63,836 bases of DNA, taken from Chara braunii. Taxonomy: Eukaryota > Streptophyta > Charophyceae > Charales > Characeae. Positions 55,701 through 63,836 of the stretch are shown piece by piece (the first letter of the stretch is position 1; the number at the start of each line of letters is the position of its first letter). The stretch lies in assembly GCA_003427395.1 (NCBI GenBank), contig BFEA01000374.1:908881-972716 (forward strand), in the 5' to 3' direction. The translations under genes and the position numbers were made by a program. The notes beneath the pieces are model-generated. The model did no database searches and was not told the DNA's origin. It was given only the letters and a program-made list of their open reading frames with translations.

Positions 55701-56616
55701 ATCACCCGTAACACCCCCTGAGTCCCGGAAACATCAAGCGCCACCCAAATACAGCCTCCTGAGGGAAGCGCCACCTTGAAACAGGCCTCTGAGGCCAAGC
55801 GCCCCTCAGAGGATGAAGAAAAAGACTAGCGCCACAGTATCTGATGATGACGAAATGTCGGAAGACTTCCCGGGTGGAAGTCTGCAGCAGCGCCACCAAA
55901 CCCTGACAAGATGACCTCTTAGGAGGAAAGTTGTTATGGCTGCAGCGCCAACACCTTGGAACCCCACTCCGGAGGAGGGTCCAACAGGGCACCAATCTCT
56001 CTCGCCTCCAGCAGACCTCGATAACCCAGACCTCTGTCATCCCCTGCGTGCTGGCAGAGTACAGCGCAGGTCCCAGCTATGGCCGGCGCTCCAAAGGTTT
56101 GGCTATGCCTGTCTCCTTCCACGCTGAGCCGTCACCACTTCCGGTTCACGGGTAGCACAACAACGATGTACTCGGTACCAACTGCCAAAAGCCTTGAACC
56201 GATGTGCCCATCCTATTATAGACTACAACTAGCCTAGACTCGACCAAGACCGGACTGACCGACCGATCGGTACCGTATCTGTTTCGGCCTCTCGGCCTCT
56301 ACCGGACCTGGCTATAGGCTATAGGACCATCTATCAGCATAGGCCCTTAGGGCCTGTCTGTCCTAGGGGTAGCCCGGGCCTGCGCAGTTAGGGTAGGTGT
56401 AGGGAACCCTGTTAGTACCGGGCCTGTATTTCTCGAATTTGCAGATATGTCCCTTACGAATTTCCCTCACAGGTAGGTCTTTCAGTTAGCCCTCAGCCAA
56501 ACAAAATTACGAATCTATCCTACCTATAGTACAGCCTCGACAGAGAGAGGCAACAGGCGACCAGAAAACAGCAAGTCATTGCAGACCTACCCTCCCCCAG
56601 AGTGAGGACCTCTGAG
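55701..56616 (-). repeat. 3' untranslated and LTR start of a second gypsy element
   Basis: On the minus strand CTCAGGGGG is followed by TGTTACGGGTGAT at about 55710, resembling the polypurine tract and TGTTAC start of the LTR at 50205. It lies downstream of the integrase ending at 56617. A short Cys/Arg-rich frame in between is not recognised. Confidence 0.4.
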
Positions 56617-57412
56617 CTAGGGGTGTAGGCGTGCAAAGCGCCGAATTGATACCCCCTTTTGTGCTGCCTCATATTTGAGGATTACAGACTTGGCCGTCTT
56701 CAAAAGTTCCTTGCGAGTAAACCACCGGTCCTTAGTATGTGGCTGGTACAAAAACTTCACAAGGTACTCCTTATCTGGACCTGTACCTGACTCATCCTCC
56801 ACAGTTTCGACCTCATACCCTTTGCCAGGGATAGGGGGACCGAACTGAGGAGGCTTGTCTGGGAATGCATCAGCTGGAGTAAATGGCAGCAGCTTAGATG
56901 CATGAAAGACAGGGTAGGTTTGTAGATGTAGAGGGACATCCACTGCGTAGGATGGTCCAAATGGATCAGCTCCTATGTATCGTGGCAGCAACTTGGGCGA
57001 AATATCCTCCTCCCGCGACAACTCAGAATTGAGTAGCCACACCCAGTCACTTGTGCGAATAGTAGAAGGATGTCTGTGCTTAGTAGCCTGTTGAATCATA
57101 GCCTTTCGGGCTTTCAAGAGGTTAGCACGGACACGCTCTATGTCTACACGGTAACGCCTGGTGAACTCTGCAGTTCGAGGTGTCAGCGTAGGGGTAGCCT
57201 TGTCGATGATGTCATTGAGAGGCTGCCGTGAGTCACGACCCCTGTGCAACCGGTAGGGTGTGAAATCAGTAGAGGAGTGTACATACGTGTTATACACAAG
57301 CTGTGCACGACTCAAATGGAGATCCCAGTCCTGCTGATCTGGACTGCTCACATGATGCAGCAATTGGAATAGAATCTGGTTCATCACTTCAGCCTATCCA
57401 TTGGCTTAGGAT
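56617..57412 (-). pseudogene. Ty3/gypsy integrase C-terminal with chromodomain-like tail
   Basis: The open frame from 57387 reads MMNQILFQLLHHVSSPDQQD, AQLVYNTYVHSSTDFTPYRL, PSYAVDVPLHLQTYPVFHAS and EVETVEDESG..EYLVKFLYQP, then DRWFTRKELL. Just upstream, text that should be HPQANGQAEV shows TAA and TAG where Gln codons are expected, consistent with C-to-T decay. Similarity stops at about 57412, where GC-rich sequence of the hAT element begins, so the element was cut by an insertion or rearrangement. Confidence 0.85.
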
Positions 57413-57499
57413 CTATGTTGCACGCTGGCCGCGGCCGACGGCCTAGGCCGGGACCCCCCCGGCCGCGGCCGGCCCGGCCGAGTTTTTTCGGCCTCGGTG

Positions 57500-58348
57500 T
57501 CGACCGATCTGGGGGGCCGTTTTCGAAGCTGGGAGTGGGTTTGGGGTGGGGGTAACCCCCTCAAAGTGACAGGGCGTAAAAAAAAACAAAACGGGGGGGT
57601 CGTGCACAAGACCCCGGAAGGGTGGCCCGCGAAAAATCCAGCGGCCCCAGTGTGCAGGTTCGTCGATGCGGGGTCGCAGGGAGGAGGGTCTGGAACAGTG
57701 GAAAAAAAAAATAAAAAAAATTGACCCCTACGGGGGCGGCCCAAGTGGTTAAGGCGGGCCGTGCGGCCAGACCGGGTCGAAGCTAGACGGGGCTGCAGAT
57801 GGCAGACCCCAGGTTGGGCCTGGTTGGGGCGGGCCTGACGCACTGAAAGGTAGGCGTCGGTTTCATTAATGAGGGCGATGACAGTTCGTGGCTTATTTGA
57901 AAACAACACATTCATGGCAAATTTGGCAATCATAAGTCGGACCCTGTATGGCATACCAATGGCAAAACACATTGAAAATGAATCACAGTGCGGCGAACCA
58001 CAGGTTTCAAACAATGATAACAGGCAAGTGTGTCATAGTGTGTGTTCACTCAGGAGACTGATGGACATTCATTAGCACATCATTTATGTAAGAAGACATT
58101 CATTAGCACATCATCTCTATGTCGCATCTGAAATTAACTGCACCTTCATAATGGAGGCATCCATGACATGCACNTGCGTGGCATCGGAGAAGCACATAAT
58201 TTGCAACAATCACGACAACAGAGCAGAAAACAATCACCAGACAACAGCGACTCAGATGCAAGACCAATGTTGGCGGAGGAACAAGAACAATAGCAAATAT
58301 ATGACAAAGCATTGCAATGGAAATGCGTATGTACAAGGCTGAAGCCAA
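57500..58348. other. hAT subterminal region or unrelated; one N
   Basis: No gene seen. An N stands at 58174 without a flanking duplication. Confidence 0.35.
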
Positions 58349-58640
58349 AAACTGGACCCGTAGTCTCTACTATACAACCGAGTAGCAAAAAAAACTGGAC
58401 CCATTGTCTCTGCTACACAACAGAGTAGCAAAAAAAAATTGGACCCGTCGATGGGCGTCGTCTCTACTGTACAACTGAGTAGGAAAAAAAAAATGAAAAC
58501 CCTAATGTCCACATCGTTTCTAATGAAAACCGAGTACGAAAAAAAAATAAATGAAAACCCTAATGTACAACCGAGTAGGAAAACAAAACTGGACCCGTCA
58601 ACGGGCGTCGTCTCTACTGTACAACCGAGTAGCAAAAAAC
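58349..58640. repeat. About 55-bp minisatellite
   Basis: Units contain GTCTCTACT.TACAAC.GAGTAG followed by an A run and CTGGACCCGT, about five copies with variable A length. Confidence 0.8.
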
Positions 58641-58653
58641 ACCACGGACGTCG

Positions 58654-59655
58654 TCATCTCCCACCAGAGCGCGCGTGGCCTCTCCCGGCGGACGTGCGGC
58701 CATGCGATCCTCCCCGGCGCCCTCCTCTCCCTCCGGCACCTGTGCCCCGTGCCCCGCTGACATATGCAGCATGTGCCGCAGCGGCCGCCGCGGCCACCTG
58801 TGCCCTGTGTCTGCATGCCGCAGTCTCGATCGGCTCAGACTCAGTGTCTGTGTCTGCGTCCTCGTCCTCCTCCGCCTGTAGCAATCCCCCTCTCTCTCTC
58901 CCTCTGAATCGCGTCCAATGCTGCCTGGCCAGCGGCGACCCCTGCAGCGAGTTGAGCCTCAACCTCTGAGAGGCCATGCTGTCGTCTCGTCCCGGGACGC
59001 ATGAACAACCCCTCCTCGCCCGATGTGAACTGCTCTTCCCGCAGCCTGTCCGTGGATGTCCCTGGGGCCTTGAGGACCAATGTCCTCCTCGTCTCCGTTC
59101 GTGACAAACCAAGCATGAGGCCTGCCATCTGCAGGCTCGGACGTTCGGACCCGCCCTCTGCAGCCTGCGCCTGAACAGGTGCACGTCCCGTGAAGACGCC
59201 CCTCCTGGCGCCCGCAACCGGTCCCTGACCCGACGAACAGCTGACCATCCGCCACCCACACCTCCTCGGATTGGCGGCGGGGAACCGCCACTGTGCGCAA
59301 CTGCGGGTGCCACCGTCCGGTCCCCGGTGTCGACCCTGCCCTCCGGAGTCCGTGTGGGCGGTGGAGGCATCGATCCTGCACTATCTCTGCCGCCGTCGCT
59401 GCGTCTGCCGGACCCCACCTGACCCGCACCGGACTCCCTCCCTCTAACGCTGCTGAGCGACGAACCCGACCAGTGAGGGCTCTGCACTGTGAACGGCGGC
59501 GGTGAATATACCCTCCCAGGGGCCCGCTGCTTGCCGCTCTTGCGGCTCAGGTGTGCGAAAGGGTCATCCGTCAACGCATGCGCCAAAGCGTCGGCGTCGA
59601 AGAAAGTGTGCGCTGTGCCGTCAGGGCGCATGGGAGGCACTGTGGGGTCCCTCAA
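58654..59655 (-). pseudogene. hAT tail extension, distal part
   Basis: 333-codon frame, Arg/Gly/Ser/Pro-rich, ending in an Ala/Arg-rich tract after EDEDADTDTES. It continues the acidic frame at 59652 after a one-base shift. No domain is recognised. GC content is high, so long frames arise easily; it may be untranslated. Confidence 0.35.
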
Positions 59656-60920
59656 CCCAAGGCGAGCCTATACGGATCGTCCTCCGGACCGTGGTCATCG
59701 TCATCGTTGCCGTCCGGTCCATCGTCTCCACCGACACCCGCGGTATCCCCATCTCCACCGGGTCCACCCTCTCCTCTGCCGCACACTGCGGCACCCTGTC
59801 CCTCATCACCCGCGGTCTCGCTGTTGCCATGGCCCCCACTAGGGGACCCACCGTCCATGACAACATCCTGCCCCTCAGGGACACCCGCGGCGGCATCCTG
59901 CCCCTCATAATCGAACTCCCCCTGAACCGCCTCCTCAGGGATACCCGAGTTGTCGACGTCACGGCTCCCCTCCCCTCCTGTCTCCAAGTCCCTCTGCCGA
60001 CGCTGCTCGTCGAGATACGCGAACCGACCCTCCCACTGTGGCAAACTCCTCAGCCGCTCCTCCTCCTCACAGACCAAACGGGCATCCCTCTCCTCCTCAG
60101 TCTCGACAGGGCCCCGCTCAACGTCCGCGTCTGTGTGCACATCTTGCGGTGAGGCACGTCGACGTCCCTCGACACTCAAATCTGCCAAGCTCCCACCAAG
60201 CCCTATGTCCTCGAAGTCCTGTGTGTGGAGCACCGACGGCGAGCGGGGGCGGATACCGGCGTCGGAAGGAGTCCTCTCTCCCCCACGATCCTCGCCGTCA
60301 TGTGTCCGGTCTCTGCCTGCTGCCGACGCCAACCTCTCCGAACGCCTGAGTGGCTCCCCCTCAGGCTGTGCAGAGATCGGATGATGGGAGGGAGAGAAGC
60401 GACGATCGCGAAGGGCCACCTCCTCATCCTCGGCCTCCCCCTCCTCCTCGCTGTCGCTCCTAACCTCCCAACGCCTGCCTGTCTGCCGAAGACCTCCCCG
60501 TGGTTGCTGCTCCCCCGAGTCGTCCACGCGAACCTCCGCATGCGAACGTCCTCCATGACCACCGCCGACTCTGCTGCTGCTACTCGTCGGCGCGGTCGAT
60601 GACACAGCACCAGTGATAACTGATGTGAATGAATCTGTGCTGTCACGACCCCCACTGTAAGTGAAGTGCACTCGCTCAGCCGTCGGGTCGCGACTCAGCG
60701 GCGTGTCATCATCGTCAGTCCAGTCGTCGTCGATGTCGTCGTCTGCCGCAGCAACGTCCACATCATCCCCACCCTTCGGCCACGGTCGCAGCTCAGTCGC
60801 TCTGCTTCCGAACATGTCCCGAACCGAACGGGCTCTGGACGGTCGGTTGTCACGGAAAGCGACAATCTGCCGCTGGATCTCCTGCTCGGGAACATTGCCA
60901 TCAGGTCGCGCTCCCCACAC
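59652..60920 (-). CDS. Acidic low-complexity extension behind the transposase
   Basis: 422 codons rich in Asp, Glu, Gly, Arg and Ser, with DDDIDDDWTDDDD and SEEEGEAEDEEV. It lies in the same frame as the transposase dimerisation domain, separated by a single TAG at 60927-60929. There is no recognisable domain. It may be a natural C-terminal tail reached by readthrough or after loss of the TAG, or simply part of the broken transposase. Confidence 0.45.
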   Translation of the reverse strand: MWGARPDGNVPEQEIQRQIVAFRDNRPSRARSVRDMFGSRATELRPWPKGGDDVDVAAADDDIDDDWTDDDDTPLSRDPTAERVHFTYSGGRDSTDSFTSVITGAVSSTAPTSSSSRVGGGHGGRSHAEVRVDDSGEQQPRGGLRQTGRRWEVRSDSEEEGEAEDEEVALRDRRFSPSHHPISAQPEGEPLRRSERLASAAGRDRTHDGEDRGGERTPSDAGIRPRSPSVLHTQDFEDIGLGGSLADLSVEGRRRASPQDVHTDADVERGPVETEEERDARLVCEEEERLRSLPQWEGRFAYLDEQRRQRDLETGGEGSRDVDNSGIPEEAVQGEFDYEGQDAAAGVPEGQDVVMDGGSPSGGHGNSETAGDEGQGAAVCGRGEGGPGGDGDTAGVGGDDGPDGNDDDDHGPEDDPYRLALG

Positions 60921-60926
60921 CTCGGG

Positions 60927-61690
60927 CTACACATCTCCCTCCTCCTCCTCCTCCTCTGCCGTCGTTCCCCCCCGACCGCTCCCCATAACCCATGGCAACA
61001 CGTAGCCACCACCCTGTCGTGCGCACGAGGCCAGTTTGAGATTGGTGGCAATCTCAACTAGCTGTGCAAGCTTGGCGAACCCAAGCTTGCAGCGCCTCGC
61101 CGTGCTGACGCGCTCGTGCTCCGCCCAGTTTCTCTCCGCTGGAGAGGCAGACGTCCACAAGTGCATGACACAGATGGCGATGGTGCGCAACTCCGGGTGG
61201 GCACGTCCATGCTCGAACCACCACACTGCACATCGCTCGGTCTCACTGTCCCCCGTGCAATCTGCCGCGTCGGCATCAGAGAGCTCACGATCTCCCCAAT
61301 CCCCTCGCCTCGAGTGGAACGCCCTCATTTGGTCCCTCACGGTCCTGTACAGTCTGCCGACCGAATCGCCGTCGGTCTGCGCTAGGAGAAATCTGTCGCA
61401 CTCCTCGACCACAAGGCGGTTGTCGGCGGTCGTCTGTAGCGAATGGTAATACGTGAGGGACCGTCGGCGAGGGTTGAGGAGGTGGGCCGCGGCATGTGCG
61501 GGCTCTAGCATGTGGAGGTTGCGGATGGCAACTTCAGGCACCCACGGCTCGATCATGTCCGTCGGCACATCGACCCTCCTCATCAACTGCAGCAGATGCT
61601 GACTCCACTCGCAAACGACGGACATCATCATCCCACCTCTATCCATCCTGCGCAACAGCTGGTGAACGGGCGACATGACTAGGATGGCGT
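60927..61690 (-). pseudogene. hAT transposase C-terminal dimerisation domain
   Basis: The frame starts near MSPVHQLLRRMDRGGMMMS and ends with CVMHLWTSASPAERNWAEHE then LGFAKLAQLVEIATNLKL, the hallmark hAT C-terminal (family pattern W-S-x-x-A-S-x-x-E-R-N-W followed by Y-x-x-x-N-L-R-L). The end is EEEEEEGD before TAG. Confidence 0.85.
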
Positions 61691-62211
61691 AATGGACACG
61701 CTGCCAAAACTCCCCGTCTCGGATCTACTGCTGCACCCACTGCGCCTGAGATACGTTGGCGCGATCCCATGGGATGCGTGCCCAAGCATCCCCGTGCAAC
61801 ATGCTCTCCAACGCGTCTCGTCGGCCTTTGAGACACGTCAGCATCAGGAAAACCGATGCAAACCGTGTCTCAACGGGCTCGACGAGCTGAACGCGAGGGC
61901 TCACCTTCCTAAACAGGGCGTGAGCAGCCACGCTCGAGCGAGGATGACGGTCTCCTTGACCCACACCACTCGCGTCCCGATATCTGACAACATCAAGTTG
62001 CAGACATGGGTGGAGCAGGGGAGTCAAGTGACCCTCCTGATGTCAGGCTCGGGGTCTGTGGCGAACCTGCGCGGTGCCGCCGTATAGTTCCTGGCGGTTT
62101 GTGCAGAAGATGATCACGTCCTTTACACGATGTCCGATGTGTCTCCGACCGACCCATCACATGCGACGGTGGCGTACAGCAGGGCGCCATTGGCGCCCCC
62201 GGCCAGGAAGT
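61691..62211 (-). pseudogene. hAT transposase middle region, frameshifted
   Basis: Reads VVRYRDAS, then (shifted) VSPRVQLVEPVETRFASVFL, MLTCLKGRRDALESML and RIPWDRANVSQAQWVQQ before a TAG. The pattern RFAS.F.ML.CL...ALE is typical of the DUF659-to-dimerisation stretch of hAT proteins. Confidence 0.7.
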
Positions 62212-63369
62212 TCACGAGCGGCTTGCCGCTGCGCGACTTCTCCCGTCGGAAAGGATAGTGGCACCGCTGTGTCGGAAAGCGGCGCGCACCTTGCTCACCA
62301 TCGTCGCCACCTTCGCCCTCTGCGAAGGGATACCGGCCCCCGCTGTAACCTTGAAGGAGGGAAACCGAAACTGGATAGAGCGAGGCACTCTCTCTGCTGC
62401 CTGCCGCACCCTCTGGAACTCCGGACCACGGAAGGCGTTGAATGGCAACTTCTTCACGTAGATCCACTGAAGCCACGCGTCATGGAACTCGGCCAACTTC
62501 TCCCTGGCGTACATCTCGACAATCGTGGTCTGCCGCGCCCTCTTCTCCCTGCCCGTGTCTGGCACCTCGACGCCATCCTGCCCTACTATCCTCTTCTCCC
62601 TCCGCGCGCGCTCCACCTCACCTCGCGGCGCCCTAGTAGCAGGACCCGCTCCACCGACGCCTCTCGACGTCATCACCACCTCCTCCCCTGGCAGGTTAGG
62701 CTCTCCGACTGCCTCGTCTGCCTCGTCTGCCTCGTCTGCAACCGCCCCCTCCCTGGCCCCACCCTCGCGGCCCTCCTCATCGAGGGCGTCCTGCATGTCG
62801 TCCCTCTCCAAGTCGTCCATCCGCTGGCTCTGGCCACCCGCGGGCGCTCTCGTGTCCCGTATGCCCTCGTCTGCCATCCACCTCTGCACCCGCTGAGCAG
62901 TGGACGACACAAATGTGTAGTCCATGCCGTCCCAGAGTTCCGCGAGAACTCTCATCCCCCCAGCCTTGCAGAACTTTGACTGCGTAAAATGACGCGCGGC
63001 CTTCGACGACCCCCCCTGAAACAGGTGGCCGCATAAGTTGCAACGCAACTTTCGGTCCGCGTGCATCTTCGACTGGTCCCCGACGTATTGGCCCGCGGTG
63101 ACGTAGTTCCAAACAATGTTCCCTCGCCTCAACTTCGACATCTCCTTCTCGAACAGTGGGTCGAATTGGGCACCCCCGGACCCCCCCGCACCGCTGCTCC
63201 CTGCACCCCCCGTCATCGCCCCCCCACCAGGATCCAACAAGTCGTGACCTCGATATTCGATGTCGGCTGACGGTGCCGCACCGTTGATGCAGCGTCTCCT
63301 CGATGTCGCTGCGCCCTGACGCCCCCGCCGCTTCTGCCGCTGTATCCCCTCGGTGTTGCGCCAGGCCAC
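62123..63369 (-). pseudogene. hAT transposase N-terminal: BED finger and DUF659-like
   Basis: The 385-codon frame from 63369 carries a BED-type finger: GNIVWNYVTAGQYV, KLRCNLCGHLFQGGSSKAAR, HFTQSKFC (C-x2-C ... H-x-C pattern). The text then runs through an Ala/Glu-rich hinge, YAREKLAEFHDAWLQWIYV, LPFNAFRGPEFQRV and SGATILSDGR, the DUF659 start. A two-base excess at about 62240 shifts the frame to SGKPLVNFLAGGANGALLY, VACDGSVGDTSDIV, and another shift at 62123 follows. Confidence 0.85.
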
Positions 63370-63500
63370 GGTCCACCGGCACCTCGGCCGGCCGCCTGCA
63401 ACCGGTCCCCCGAGGCGGGCAGCTCAGCCCGGCCGCCGTCGACCGTGATCGGCCACGTTCGGCCGTATTCGGCCGTGTTCGGCCGCGGCCGGGCACTAAA

Positions 63501-63836
63501 AAGGCCGCGCGCTTGAAAAAGACGCACGCGGCGATGGCGACGGCCGTGCGGCGGCTGCAGGGCAGCGCGGGGCCGCTATCCCGCGTGCTCGCGTGACACG
63601 CGCCGCTGCAGGGTGCGCAGGAAGAAGAAGAAGAAGAAGAAGAAGATCTCTCTCTCTCTCTCTTTCTCTCTCTCTTATGAGTCTCTCTCTCTCTCTCTCT
63701 CTCTCTAGAGTCTCTCTCTCTCTCTCTCTCTCAAGAGTCTCTCTCTCTCTCTCTCTCGTTCTCAAGGGTCTCTCTCTCTCTCTCTCTAGAGTCTCTTTCT
63801 CTCTCTCTCTCTCTAGAGTCTCTCTCTCTCTCTCTC
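63501..63836. repeat. CT-rich minisatellite at the right end
   Basis: GAAGAA run at 63628-63645, then CT runs separated by AGAGTCT or AAGAGTCT, period roughly 30 bp, continuing past the window. 63501-63627 shows no gene. Confidence 0.85.

Larger units (their letters stand above)
57420..63500 (-). mobile_element. hAT transposon with BED finger and long acidic tail
   Basis: Minus-strand coding from 63369 to about 58654: BED zinc finger, DUF659-like domain, hAT dimerisation domain, then an acidic low-complexity extension. Both outer regions (57420-57480 and 63420-63500) are rich in the word CGGCCG and its variants in both directions, which may be the subterminal repeats. No terminal inverted repeat with 8-bp target duplication could be established, so the borders are approximate. 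Several frameshifts and one TAG interrupt the frame. Confidence 0.75.

Noticed and set aside
60203-60655. Additional frames inside the hAT tail
   Set aside because: Shadows of the GC-rich acidic frame on the minus strand.
63628-63836. Telomere or centromere repeat
   Set aside because: The unit is CT with AGAGTCT interruptions and has no telomere-type TTTAGGG.

Overview
The window is nuclear DNA from a eukaryote with a repeat-rich, intron-rich genome. The evidence is GT-AG splice signals, decayed Helitron, LINE, Ty3/gypsy and hAT elements, dense microsatellites, two three-monomer satellites, assembly gaps (235 N plus three lone N), and one host exon for a mitochondrial carrier of a type I associate with green plants. 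A charophyte such as Chara is my best guess. That is an inference from texture and not from a diagnostic gene. No sign of bacterial, viral or organellar origin was found.

Layout. 1-8.3 kb is strongly AT-rich: a 142-bp satellite, a decayed Helitron (Rep nuclease plus helicase) and a two-exon gene of unknown function. 8.35-9.03 kb is a 338-bp tandem duplication, followed by a putative minus-strand first exon. 10.4-11.5 and 24.1-24.95 kb hold two copies of a hairpin-rich non-coding element with paired tRNA-like promoter boxes. 11.8-19.5 kb (one outlier at 28.5 kb) holds a diverged array of one exon-like minus-strand cassette, usually followed by a splice donor. 21.1-22.1 kb is a second satellite. 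23-35 kb is non-coding: satellites, SINE-like pieces and more than a dozen short perfect hairpins. 36.3-42.4 kb holds two LINE copies in opposite orientation. 43.9-45.04 kb is the mitochondrial-carrier exon, the only convincing host gene. 46.7-57.4 kb holds a LINE fragment and three gypsy remnants, one with an internal inversion. 57.4-63.5 kb is a hAT transposon with a BED finger and an unusually long acidic tail.

Almost every protein-coding feature is a mobile element with stops or frameshifts, so little here works as a functional pathway. The two most unusual signals are (1) the repeated exon-like cassette with core peptide segments GARRP, NATVDIS and NPKYLKM, nine of thirteen copies having a GT donor, and (2) a family of hairpins whose stems differ between copies while pairing is kept by compensatory changes.
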